NCBI RefSeq assembly: GCF_030010235.1
Contig: NZ_JASCRS010000004.1
Location: 1 to 64,000, forward strand
DNA from: Leucobacter sp. UT-8R-CII-1-4
Lineage (GTDB): Bacteria > Actinomycetota > Actinomycetes > Actinomycetales > Microbacteriaceae
Length of the DNA stretch: 64,000 nucleotides
Direction of reading: 5' to 3'
The translations under genes were made by a program, and so were the position numbers. The number at the start of each line of letters is the position of its first letter. Position 1 is the first letter of the stretch. The notes below the pieces were generated by a model. The model searched no databases. It was not told the origin of the DNA and was given only the letters and a program-made list of their open reading frames with translations. Shown here piece after piece: positions 54,992-63,843 of the stretch.

Positions 54992-55486
54992 TCAGGTCCG
55001 ACAGACCGAAAGTATGCGAATGCCAGGAGGTGATGGTGTGCGATTTGTGTCGTTGAGCGCAATTGCTGCTGAACGCAGTGCGTTGCGATTTGAGCGATCG
55101 CGTAGGCGTTGCATAAGCGGCGGTGCGAGTAGTGCGAGGGTGACCAGCATCGCTAGCGCGCAGAGCATGAGCAGAGTTGCGTCGTCTTGCGCTGGGGCTG
55201 GTGACGGGATCACGCATGGCTGTGCGCAGGCTGTTTGCGGCCCGCTGAGCAGCTCGGCATGGAGCGCTGAGCCAGCTACGAGTTCGCCGTTCTGTGGGGC
55301 GGTTACGCTTGCTGGGATAACGGCTGGCGCGCTGTTGCCAGTTGCGCCAGTGACGAATGAATGGGTTCCTAGGAAGCCAAACACGAGGGCTAGAACGACC
55401 CCGAGCGCCAGTGAAATGGCGGCAAATGGGGATTGGCGCAGGAGGTTGCGGTACTCAAAAGTACGCGGCTTGCCCTCCGTTATCAT
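54992..55486 (-). CDS. Hypothetical membrane protein
   Basis: A 164-residue protein with two transmembrane helices at about 22-45 and 105-125 and an extracellular loop with Cys-containing TACAQPC. The C-terminus is basic. No domain recognised. It lies between the M23 gene and the polymerase gene, same strand. Confidence 0.6.
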   Translation of the reverse strand: MITEGKPRTFEYRNLLRQSPFAAISLALGVVLALVFGFLGTHSFVTGATGNSAPAVIPASVTAPQNGELVAGSALHAELLSGPQTACAQPCVIPSPAPAQDDATLLMLCALAMLVTLALLAPPLMQRLRDRSNRNALRSAAIALNDTNRTPSPPGIRILSVCRT

Positions 55487-55548
55487 TTCGTTACCATACC
55501 ACGAAGGGTGCGGTAAGGGATAGTCCGAATACTTCCGGGGGAGTCTGG

Positions 55549-57306
55549 CTAGTCCTTGAGCGCGCGTTCCGAGACGCGCAAATCGAGTCGAAAATCAACG
55601 GGGGCCTCGCCGAAAAGCAGTTTTCCTGCTTTGGCGGCAGACTCAGTAATGGCTGTGCTTACCGCTTCAGCGTGTTCGGCAGGCGTGTGCACAATGACCT
55701 CATCATGCAAAAAGAAGGCCAGGTGAGGGTGGCGAGAAAAGACCGGCCCAGAGGCGAGTGCCTGCCCCTCGCTGATCGGCTCGAATTGCGTGAGGCGCAG
55801 GCGCAGTTCTGCCATCCAAGCGAGCGCCCACTCGGCTGCGGTGCCCTGCACAACAAAGTTTCTGGTGAACCTGCCAAACTCGCGTGCGGTTCGCCGGGCG
55901 ATCTCTTCGTCGCGTCGCGAAGCCTCGGGCATACTTGCCGCAGATTGCAGTTCCAGCCATTCGTCGGCAGGCGGCGGCGAGGTACGACCCAGCCAAGTAG
56001 AGACGAGCCCACCTTGCTCACCGACGGCTGCGGCCTGATCGACGAGGCGCATTGCCTGCGGGAAGGCCAGCCGCAAGCGTGGGACCAGTCGACCCGCGTC
56101 TCCTGTTGTCGAACCGTACATCGCTCCGAGCACGGCAATTTTGGCGTCTTGCCGTGAAGATACGGCCCCGCTCTCAACGATGCCTGCGTAGAGGTCTTTG
56201 CCTGCGCCTGCCGCCGCCATGGCGCGGTCACCCGACATTGCTGCCAGTACACGGGGCTCAAGCTGAGAAACATCGGCAGAGACAAGAAGCCAACCTGGGT
56301 CTGCGCAGAGCGCCGGTCTGAGCTGTCGAGGAATCTGTAGTGCGCCGCCGCCACTCGAAGCCCAACGACCGGTGACGACGCCGCCGGGAACGTATACCGG
56401 ACGGTATCTGCCGTCGTGCACCCACTCGTCAAGCCAGGCCCAACCGTTCGCGGTGAATAGTCGAGCCATTCTTTTGTATTCAAGCAGCAGCGGAACTACC
56501 GGGTGTTCGTGTTCGGCGAGCTCCCATTTAGATGTTGAAGAGACTTCAATGCCTGCCGCTCGCAGCGACCTGAGTAGCTTTGGCGGTGAATCTACGCTTG
56601 CTAGCGGATCGCCAAGCGCCTCTCGAATGGCAAGGGCAAGGGCCTGCATTCGCTCGGGCTTGCTGCCAAGCGGCGGTTTCTCGCCGAGTGAATCGGTCAA
56701 GATTCGATTGTGTTCTGTTTCGTCCCAGGGGACTCCTGCGTGTGTGAGCTCAGCGGCGATGAGCGCGCCGGCCGACTCTGCTGAGAGAAGTAGTGAGAGT
56801 CTGGCCGCGTTTTTTGCTGTGGCAAGCGCGGCACGTTGCCGCTCGAACTCAAGCATGGCGGCATCTAGCGTGGCCGGTGCTGTGCGGTGCCGCGGTCGCG
56901 CCTCAATGTCGAAGAGAGTCGGCTCGTTGTTGCTGTGGGTGCTGTCTGCGCTGTCGGCTGCGACTAGCCACTCGCTTGCGGCGAGTAATTCGGTTTTTGC
57001 TGAAACCGAGTCAGACGCTGCAAGAATCTGATGGCACAGTCGTAGGTCATAGCAGCGCTCTACGCGCACTCCTGCGTCGAGCAGCGCCGAATAGCGCGCT
57101 GCGGTGTCGTGCCAAACCCAGCGCCTTGGCCCTTCTCGTTCACACTCGGCAACATAGGAGGTAAATTCGGCCCAGCTAAGGCTCTTCGGTTCGGAGCGCT
57201 CGCCAGCAGCCGATATTTCGATCAGCTGGATTGCCCCACGATTTTCGTTTTCGTTTTTTGAGCCAACGATGCACCAAGTGGGAATGGGGGCATCGCTCAT
57301 AGTCAC
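55549..57306 (-). CDS. Bifunctional 3'-5' exonuclease/DNA polymerase
   Basis: A 585-residue family A polymerase-like protein, a stand-alone type common in actinobacteria. The palm motif A DVSQLEPRVLAAMSGD and motif C LHDEVIVHTP are intact; the N-terminal 180 residues have the shape of the exonuclease domain with weak acids. It probably takes part in DNA repair. ATG at 57306. Confidence 0.9.
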   Translation of the reverse strand: MTMSDAPIPTWCIVGSKNENENRGAIQLIEISAAGERSEPKSLSWAEFTSYVAECEREGPRRWVWHDTAARYSALLDAGVRVERCYDLRLCHQILAASDSVSAKTELLAASEWLVAADSADSTHSNNEPTLFDIEARPRHRTAPATLDAAMLEFERQRAALATAKNAARLSLLLSAESAGALIAAELTHAGVPWDETEHNRILTDSLGEKPPLGSKPERMQALALAIREALGDPLASVDSPPKLLRSLRAAGIEVSSTSKWELAEHEHPVVPLLLEYKRMARLFTANGWAWLDEWVHDGRYRPVYVPGGVVTGRWASSGGGALQIPRQLRPALCADPGWLLVSADVSQLEPRVLAAMSGDRAMAAAGAGKDLYAGIVESGAVSSRQDAKIAVLGAMYGSTTGDAGRLVPRLRLAFPQAMRLVDQAAAVGEQGGLVSTWLGRTSPPPADEWLELQSAASMPEASRRDEEIARRTAREFGRFTRNFVVQGTAAEWALAWMAELRLRLTQFEPISEGQALASGPVFSRHPHLAFFLHDEVIVHTPAEHAEAVSTAITESAAKAGKLLFGEAPVDFRLDLRVSERALKD

Positions 57307-57366
57307 AAGATAGTCGGTGCCGCCGACACTTCTGGTTTTGACGGGGTTGGCGCCCGATCCTGCGTG

Positions 57367-57975
57367 TTAAGCGAGTTGCATGGTGGTGAGGCAGGTCGGG
57401 TCATTCTGACCAGTAGTGACTATCTGCTCAGCGACGCCTTGTTCGCTCTTAACGCTCACCTTGAATTCGCCGTTGCGCGGCAGCCATACGCCCACAAATC
57501 CGTTGTCGGCGGTTGTGCGCTGTTCTGCGAGCACAACTTCGCCCGTTTTTGCATCTGTGATGTTCAGCTCAACTGGAACGTTTTGCATTTCACCAACGCA
57601 GGTGGTGAGGCTGTGGAAGCTGCAGGGGTGCGTTTGTGAAACGTAGGGTGCAATCGAGAGGTAAAAATCATCGCTCTCTACCGGCAGGAAGGTCTCATCG
57701 GCTTGGCCTGGCTGCAGCTGCACGCCGTTGGGCAGCACCGAGGCAATGAGGTCTTCTGGACGGTCTGCCAGGGGCAGTGTATCAAGCGCTTCGATCAGCT
57801 TTTTAGAATCAGCGGTATCGACGTTGAGGCTGCCGAGAATTTCATCGATGGATCGCTGCGATGAGGCTTCTGTGGAGGTGCTGCCTTGGTCTGTTGTCGC
57901 GTCCGTGCTGGAGCAGCCTGCGAGGCCGAGTGCGGCGAGCAGGGATAGTGCGACGGCGACTTTTTTGATACCCAT
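57367..57975 (-). CDS. cueP: CueP family metal-binding lipoprotein
   Basis: About 202 residues. The lipoprotein signal is AALGLAGCSS. The mature part has the CueP pattern PCSFHSLTTCVGE with two Cys and a His, and the C-terminal DPTCLTTMQL with the third Cys, as in periplasmic copper protein CueP. It should bind copper outside the membrane. ATG at 57975 lies in a CsoR-type palindrome; a GTG at 57993 would add six residues. A TACGAT (-10-like) just upstream suggests a leaderless transcript. Confidence 0.85.
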   Translation of the reverse strand: MGIKKVAVALSLLAALGLAGCSSTDATTDQGSTSTEASSQRSIDEILGSLNVDTADSKKLIEALDTLPLADRPEDLIASVLPNGVQLQPGQADETFLPVESDDFYLSIAPYVSQTHPCSFHSLTTCVGEMQNVPVELNITDAKTGEVVLAEQRTTADNGFVGVWLPRNGEFKVSVKSEQGVAEQIVTTGQNDPTCLTTMQLA

Positions 57976-57984
57976 AAGGGGTAT
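57968..57984. promoter_or_regulatory. CsoR-type operator overlapping the cueP start
   Basis: ATACCC-ATAAG-GGGTAT has the same half-sites as the two operators at 1235 and 1263, with a spacer one base longer. It overlaps the cueP start codon and the region just upstream. Confidence 0.6.
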
Positions 57985-58086
57985 CGTAACCACTTTCGGT
58001 GCGCCAATCCTGAGAAAGGACCGTTGAAACGAAGGGCGATCCTCGGCCCCATATATCGAGCAACGAAAAGCAGATCAGAAACGCTG

Positions 58087-59022
58087 TTAACGCGAAACTC
58101 GAGCGCGAATACGCCCGAAAAGCTGCACCAGCGCGACAACCACCAAGCCCCACGCGAGGCCAACAACAGCAGAGACAGCGCTATCAACCACCCAAATCAC
58201 GGCACCCGGAGCACCATGAATTGACTCGGTGATCGTGTGCAGCAAATCGAGCAGCCACGGCACGCCAACCTCGGCAAGGTTCACGACCAGAATGTGACCG
58301 CCGACCCAGAGCATCGCAACCACACCGACCACACTCAACGTGCGAAAAACCCAGGGCATCGCCTTAACTAGCCAAGTGCCGAAAACCTTGAGCGCACGAG
58401 GGCGGCGACGGCGCAGCCAGAAACCAGCATCATCCATCTTCACAAGAAGGGCTACCGAGCCGTACACTGCAACGGTCATCAGCAAAGCGACGACAATCAG
58501 TGTTGCCAGCCGCATGCCCCAGGAATCACTGTCAATATTTGCGAGCGAAATCAGCATGATCTCGGTAGAGAGCACCAGGTCGGTACGTACCGCACTCGCG
58601 ACAATCTGCTTCTCCGAGGTTTCGCTGCGTTCGACAACCTCTTCAACGCTGTGTTCTTCGCCGTGCCGAGAGGCGATCCAGTGCCACAGCTTTTCGGCGC
58701 CTTCAAACGCGAGATAGGTGCCGCCCAACAACAGCAACCACGGGAAGATCCACGGCGCCCACACGCTCAGCAGCAGAATCGCGACAATAATTATTGCCTT
58801 GTTCAGCAGAGAGCCGCGCGTAATCTTCCAGATGATCGGCAACTCACGCTTTGGGCTGATTCCCTGTACATACTGCGGTGTCACCGCGGCGTCATCAATC
58901 ACCACGCCGGCAGACTTCACTGAAGCTCGTGCCGCGCCCGCTACTACATCGTCGATCGATGCTGCCGCTGCTTTTGCAAGAACCGCAATGTCGTCGAGCA
59001 GGGCAAAGAAGCTTGAGCTCAT
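58087..59022 (-). CDS. DUF808 membrane protein
   Basis: A 311-residue DUF808 (YedI-like) protein with about six transmembrane helices. It starts MSSSFFALLDDIAVLAKAAAAS and has GTYLAFEGAEKLWHW, both family marks. The C-terminus is basic. Function unknown in the family. Confidence 0.9.
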   Translation of the reverse strand: MSSSFFALLDDIAVLAKAAAASIDDVVAGAARASVKSAGVVIDDAAVTPQYVQGISPKRELPIIWKITRGSLLNKAIIIVAILLLSVWAPWIFPWLLLLGGTYLAFEGAEKLWHWIASRHGEEHSVEEVVERSETSEKQIVASAVRTDLVLSTEIMLISLANIDSDSWGMRLATLIVVALLMTVAVYGSVALLVKMDDAGFWLRRRRPRALKVFGTWLVKAMPWVFRTLSVVGVVAMLWVGGHILVVNLAEVGVPWLLDLLHTITESIHGAPGAVIWVVDSAVSAVVGLAWGLVVVALVQLFGRIRARVSR

Positions 59023-59148
59023 GGGTGCCTCCGATTAGATGCGACGGGGGATCGCAAAGCCAGGTGTGCTTTTACTTTAGTTGGCGAAATCTTTGTGGGG
59101 GCTGTTGAAACTCAAAGAGATGTCGGTGGTGCGCGGTAGTGTCACAGC

Positions 59149-60501
59149 ATGGCAAAAAACAGCAGCCCATATGTGTGCTCAGAATGCGGTTGGCAGGCCC
59201 CAAAGTGGGTTGGCCGCTGTGGTGAGTGCCAACAGTGGGGCACGGTAGTTGAAGCGGGAGCGCCACGGGCGACTCTCGGCAAAACCGTGCGCGCGGCCGC
59301 GCCTGTGCAGGGGCGTGAAGCCCGACCAATCACCGAACTTGCAGCAGACTCCGCGGTGCACAGACCAAGTGGCATCGGCGAACTCGATCGTGTGCTCGGT
59401 GGCGGTATCGTGCCCGGCGCTGCCGTGCTGTTTTCTGGTGAGCCAGGGGTGGGCAAATCAACTCTCTTGCTCGATGTTGCTGCTCGAATCGCAAGCACGG
59501 GTGCTCGGGTGCTGTACGCGAGCGGCGAAGAGTCGACTGGTCAGGTGCGAATGCGGGCAGAACGCACCGGGGCACTCCACGACACCCTGTTCCTGGCCAG
59601 CGAGAATGATCTTGCGACAGTGCTCGGCCATATCGAGGCTGTGCAGCCGCAGCTCGTCATTGTCGACTCGGTGCAGACCCTCGCGAGCGATCAGGTTGAG
59701 GGCAGCGCGGGTGGCCCCGCTCAGGTGCGCGAAGTCGCGAGCGCACTTATTCGAGAGGCGAAAGCGCGCTCGCTGCCGGTGATTCTGGTGGGCCATGTCA
59801 CGAAAGACGGCAGTGTGGCGGGGCCTCGGCTACTTGAGCACCTCGTAGATGTGGTGTGCCATTTTGAGGGCGACCGGCAAAGTTCGCTGCGTTTCCTGCG
59901 GAGCTTGAAGAACCGATTCGGCCCGACCGACGAAATCGGCTGTTTCGAAATGACTAGCTCAGGTATTGCAGAGGTGCCTGACCCCTCCGGTTTGTTCCTG
60001 AGCCGAAGCAGCGAAGCGGTGAGCGGCACCTGCGCCACGGTGGCTATGGAGGGCAGGCGCGCACTGCCGGTCGAGGTGCAAGCGTTGGTAGCCGGCAGCG
60101 CCACGCCGAATCCACGCCGGGTGACTAGCGGTGTCGATTCCGCCAGGGTGGCAATGATTCTTGCGGTGCTTGAGCGTCGGGTTGGGGTGCGACTGCATGA
60201 CAAAGACGTGTATGTTTCCACCGTCGGCGGAGTGCGCCTCGTAGAGCCAGCAGCCGACCTAGCCATTGCGCTCGCAGTGATCTCTGCTGTTGCTGATCGA
60301 GCGCTGCCGCACGACCTCGCCGCCATCGGTGAGCTCAGCCTTGCCGGAGAGATTCGTCCGGTGGTTGGCGGCGCGCAACGGGCGAGTGAAGCAAACCGCC
60401 TCGGCTATCGACGGCTGATCGACGAGACGGCAGCAACCCTTGGCAACGCCCGCGCGCTTGCCTGGGAGGGCGTAAACACACGAGCCAACGCGAATTCATA
60501 G
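59149..60501 (+). CDS. radA: DNA repair protein RadA/Sms
   Basis: A 450-residue RadA. The N-terminal zinc finger is CSECGWQAPKWVGRCGEC, Walker A GEPGVGKST near residue 102, the RadA-specific KNRFGP near 252, and a Lon-like C-terminal domain follows. It helps branch migration in recombination. ATG 59149. Confidence 0.97.
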   Translation: MAKNSSPYVCSECGWQAPKWVGRCGECQQWGTVVEAGAPRATLGKTVRAAAPVQGREARPITELAADSAVHRPSGIGELDRVLGGGIVPGAAVLFSGEPGVGKSTLLLDVAARIASTGARVLYASGEESTGQVRMRAERTGALHDTLFLASENDLATVLGHIEAVQPQLVIVDSVQTLASDQVEGSAGGPAQVREVASALIREAKARSLPVILVGHVTKDGSVAGPRLLEHLVDVVCHFEGDRQSSLRFLRSLKNRFGPTDEIGCFEMTSSGIAEVPDPSGLFLSRSSEAVSGTCATVAMEGRRALPVEVQALVAGSATPNPRRVTSGVDSARVAMILAVLERRVGVRLHDKDVYVSTVGGVRLVEPAADLAIALAVISAVADRALPHDLAAIGELSLAGEIRPVVGGAQRASEANRLGYRRLIDETAATLGNARALAWEGVNTRANANS

Positions 60502-60638
60502 GGTGAGGGTCACAACGCAGTATTGCCTTATGTCGCATTTGTTTGTGCGAGGTATACGAGGTGTGTGTGGGCTGTGAGACCCCTATAAACCCTATGCAAT
60601 GGCACCGAGAAGCCGAAGGCGAGCTAGACTTTACGTTC

Positions 60639-62147
60639 GTGAGCAAGAACACGGTTGACGTAGCACTCATCGGCGGCGGAATTATGAGCGCCACTCTCGG
60701 CACCCTGATTAAGCAGGTGCAGCCGGATTGGACGATTCAGATTATCGAATCCCGCGAAGAGGTTGCGACAGAATCAAGCAACGCATGGAACAACGCTGGC
60801 ACTGGCCACGCTGCCCTCTGCGAACTGAACTACATGCCAGAAGCTGCCGACGGCAGCCTCAGCCCCAAAAAGGCGATCGAGATTAATGAGCAGTTTCAGC
60901 TCTCTCGCCAATGGTGGTCATCACTCGTAAAGCAGGGTGTGCTCGGCAATCCGCAGAGCTTCATCAATGCGACCCCGCACATGACCTTCGTACAGGGCGA
61001 GAACAACGTTGACTACCTGCGTCGCCGTTTCGAGGTGCTGAAGAACGAGCCGCTGTTCAGCGACATGGAGTTCAGCGAAGACCCTGAGAAGATCGCAGAA
61101 TGGGCTCCAATGCTCATCGAGCGCCGCTCAAAGGACGAAGTTTTTGCAGCGACCCGATCAACTAGCGGCACCGACGTCGACTTCGGCGAGGTCACCCGCC
61201 AGCTGATCGATCAGCTCGTAGAAGGTGGAGCCACTCTTGCGCTCGGCCAGGAGGCCACTAGCCTGCGCCGTGTCAAGAAAGACGGCACCTGGAACATCGG
61301 TATTCGCAACCGTGCAGGCTACGCAACCAGCGTTCTTAACGCTCGTTTTGTGTTTGTTGGCGCTGGCGGCGGCGCGCTTTCCCTGCTGCAGTCTTCGGGT
61401 ATCCCGGAGATCAAGGGTTACGGCGGCTTCCCAATCAGCGGCAAGTTCCTGCGCTGCGATAACCCGGAGGTTGTTCGCGAGCACCGCGCAAAGGTGTACG
61501 GCAAGGCAGCTGTGGGCGCGCCCCCAATGTCGGTTCCGCACCTCGATACTCGTATCGTCGACGGCAAGGCAAGCCTGCTCTTCGGCCCATACGCTGGCTT
61601 TAGCCCGAACTTCCTGAAGAAGGGTTCGTGGTGGGACCTGCCAGGTTCGGTGCGCCTGCACAACCTTGGCCCAATGCTGAAGGTTGGCCTGACCGAATTT
61701 TCACTTGAGAAGTACCTGCTGGGCGAGGTATTTGCGAGCCGCGAGAAGCAGCTTGAGGCTCTTCGCCAGTACATGCCTTCGGCTCGTGCCGAAGACTGGC
61801 GCATGATCACCGCTGGTCAGCGTGTGCAGGTCATGAAGAAGGACCCAAAGAAGGGCGGCGTACTGCAGTTCGGTACCGAGGTAATCACCGGTGGCGAGGG
61901 CACTATTGCTGGCCTACTCGGTGCTTCACCAGGCGCCTCGACTGCAGTTCACGCAATGCTCGATGTGATGAAGCAGTGCTTCCCAGAGAAGTTCGAGAAC
62001 GAGTGGAAGGCGGAGGTGCTTAAGCATATCCCTGCATACGGCACCGGGGTCAACCACGACGCCGCGGCAACTGCTGAAACACTTGCCACAACGGGCGCAG
62101 TGCTCGGTCTCACCGAGTCGGCTGATTCGGTAGCGATCGCTGAATAA
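60639..62147 (+). CDS. mqo: Malate:quinone oxidoreductase
   Basis: A 502-residue MQO. (M)SKNTVDVALIGGGIMSATLGTLI is the standard start with the FAD motif GGGIMSA; NAWNNAGTGHAALCELNY follows. It oxidises malate to oxaloacetate and reduces quinone at the membrane. GTG at 60639 is preferred over the ATG 96 bases earlier; no ribosome site precedes it, but TAGACT lies eight bases upstream, so the transcript may be leaderless. The mqo terminator lies within the next gene. Confidence 0.93.
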   Translation: MSKNTVDVALIGGGIMSATLGTLIKQVQPDWTIQIIESREEVATESSNAWNNAGTGHAALCELNYMPEAADGSLSPKKAIEINEQFQLSRQWWSSLVKQGVLGNPQSFINATPHMTFVQGENNVDYLRRRFEVLKNEPLFSDMEFSEDPEKIAEWAPMLIERRSKDEVFAATRSTSGTDVDFGEVTRQLIDQLVEGGATLALGQEATSLRRVKKDGTWNIGIRNRAGYATSVLNARFVFVGAGGGALSLLQSSGIPEIKGYGGFPISGKFLRCDNPEVVREHRAKVYGKAAVGAPPMSVPHLDTRIVDGKASLLFGPYAGFSPNFLKKGSWWDLPGSVRLHNLGPMLKVGLTEFSLEKYLLGEVFASREKQLEALRQYMPSARAEDWRMITAGQRVQVMKKDPKKGGVLQFGTEVITGGEGTIAGLLGASPGASTAVHAMLDVMKQCFPEKFENEWKAEVLKHIPAYGTGVNHDAAATAETLATTGAVLGLTESADSVAIAE

Positions 62148-62148
62148 A

Positions 62149-62598
62149 TTGTTTCTTCGAAAGCGGCGGCCCCTCGGGGTCGCCGCTTTTGTGTTGCTCC
62201 TGGGGCTCAGCGCTTGTGCGCCTGATGCGCCGGCAGATCCTGCGCCTTCTGAAACGGCGCCCTCTGAAACTGAACAGTCAGAGCGACTGTTGCACGCAGC
62301 ACCCAACGAAATCGACGCGCAAGCAATCGAGCAACTCTCGAGTATTGCGGCGCGCGATGCTGAGCTGCCGAGCGGTGCGAGCGCTGTCGACTGTTGGGCG
62401 CCGAGCGAACACGAAATCAACGCCGACGAGTTTCGGGTGATTTGCCGCGTGCATTTTGTGCAGGGCGAACAAGAGCGCTTTAAAGACATGATCTGTATCG
62501 GCGATCTCGCGCGCGACCCGGTGAGCGACTACTGCTATCAGTGGGCTTACTACAGCGATATGCCGAGCTTCGAGGATCATCAGGCTTACCGCGCCTAA
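62149..62598 (+). CDS. Small lipoprotein, unknown
   Basis: A 149-residue lipoprotein. TTG at 62149 gives a basic n-region, a hydrophobic core and the lipobox LGLSAC. The mature part is acidic with CW, C, C and YCY, so four or more Cys after the lipid Cys. No family recognised. Its first codons hold the mqo terminator hairpin. Confidence 0.65.
   Translation: MFLRKRRPLGVAAFVLLLGLSACAPDAPADPAPSETAPSETEQSERLLHAAPNEIDAQAIEQLSSIAARDAELPSGASAVDCWAPSEHEINADEFRVICRVHFVQGEQERFKDMICIGDLARDPVSDYCYQWAYYSDMPSFEDHQAYRA
62160..62190 (+). terminator. mqo terminator inside the lipoprotein signal-peptide codons
   Basis: AAAGCGGCG (62160-62168) pairs with CGCCGCTTT (62181-62189); a G-U and a CCCC/GGGG inner stem extend it to about 14 pairs with a two-base loop, and TTTT is at 62187-62190. 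It reads as a factor-independent terminator and also encodes Lys-Arg-Arg to Ala-Phe of the signal peptide. Confidence 0.75.
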
Positions 62599-62623
62599 GT
62601 ACAGGCAACAGTGCTCGGGCTGA

Positions 62624-62662
62624 TGGACCACTTGAGATGCTCGAACTCCTGCGCGTGGTCCA
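62624..62662. repeat. Inverted repeat before the BMP transporter
   Basis: TGGACCAC (62624-62631) and GTGGTCCA (62655-62662) are perfect 8-bp arms 23 bases apart, about 75 bases before the binding-protein start. Operator or RNA stem; no partner known. Confidence 0.5.
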
Positions 62663-62735
62663 TTGCAACAGCCTGATCCAGAATCGATTCATGGACCGCG
62701 CTTCGCGGTGCCAATCGAACGATGGAGCAGAATTC

Positions 62736-63839
62736 ATGCAGAACCCGGCAGCAATGACGCGCGACGGCCGCACTCTACGTTTTGGCCGACGGATCGCAGC
62801 TGTGCTGGTGACCGCTGGACTAGCTCTCGCTGCAAGCGGTTGTGCGGGGCGCGACAGTGCACCAAACAGCGACGCTACTACCGGAAAACCGGTCACCAGT
62901 TTTGCGATTGTGACTCCCGAGAAGGAGTCAGACCACGGCTGGAACCAGCAGGGACTTGTTGGTGCCCAAGCCGCAGCAAAAGAACTGGGCATTGAGTTTG
63001 AAGATCACTCGAACGTTGGCTATGACAACACCGAGACCATTCTGACGCAGGTTGCTCAGAGCGGTGTTGGCCTTGTGATTGCACACGCGAGTGGCTTCAA
63101 CGCCGCCGGTGCTCGCGTAGGCGCGCAGACCGGTGTGCCAACTCTCGTAGTTGATTTTGAAAACAACGTGCCCGGCAAAGTGGCAACTGCCATCCCACAG
63201 CCACAGCAGGGAGCCTACCTCGCTGGTGTAGCAGCAGCAATGAAGAGCCAGACCAAGAAAGTAGGCATTGTCGCGTCTGCCGAGAACCTGAACTGGTTCT
63301 TGATGGCCGGCGGTTTTGCACAGGGCGTCTACAGCGTTGATCCCGCGATTGAAATTGTGTTGGCCTATGTTGGGCCGGCAAACTACGGTGATTCGGCAGG
63401 CGGCACCAGCGTCACAAATCAGGTGATCGCCGCCGGTGCAGACGTGATCATGGGGATGGGTGATGGTGCGACCATCGGCTACCTACAGGCCATCGAAACC
63501 GCACAAACCGATTACCCAATCTCTTACATAGCTACGATCGGTGACGTGAGCGCTATCGTTTCGAACCCAGAAACTGTACTCACCTCGGTGCTCTGGAACT
63601 ACAAAGACACCTACGTTCAGGCCATCAAAGACATCGAGAATGGCAGCTTCGGCACAAAAAGCTACGAACTCACAGTGGCAAACGGCGGTCTCACACTGCA
63701 GCAGACCGCGAATTTGAGTGACGAGATTCAGACCGCTGTCGCCGACGCCACTGCGGCCATTGCCGACGGCAAAATTGAGGTCGCTTACACTGCCGACAAG
63801 GCCGCCGTGCAGCAGCTGATCGACGCGCACAAGGGGTAA
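62736..63839 (+). CDS. BMP-family ABC transporter substrate-binding lipoprotein
   Basis: A 367-residue BMP (basic membrane protein)-type binding protein of the nucleoside/simple sugar importers. The lipobox is LAASGC near residue 35. The domain has ESDHGWNQQGLVGAQAAAKELG, DFENNVPGKVATA and QGAYLAGVAAAM. GGAG precedes ATG 62736. The ATPase gene follows and is cut by the window edge. Confidence 0.9.
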   Translation: MQNPAAMTRDGRTLRFGRRIAAVLVTAGLALAASGCAGRDSAPNSDATTGKPVTSFAIVTPEKESDHGWNQQGLVGAQAAAKELGIEFEDHSNVGYDNTETILTQVAQSGVGLVIAHASGFNAAGARVGAQTGVPTLVVDFENNVPGKVATAIPQPQQGAYLAGVAAAMKSQTKKVGIVASAENLNWFLMAGGFAQGVYSVDPAIEIVLAYVGPANYGDSAGGTSVTNQVIAAGADVIMGMGDGATIGYLQAIETAQTDYPISYIATIGDVSAIVSNPETVLTSVLWNYKDTYVQAIKDIENGSFGTKSYELTVANGGLTLQQTANLSDEIQTAVADATAAIADGKIEVAYTADKAAVQQLIDAHKG

Positions 63840-63843
63840 CGAA

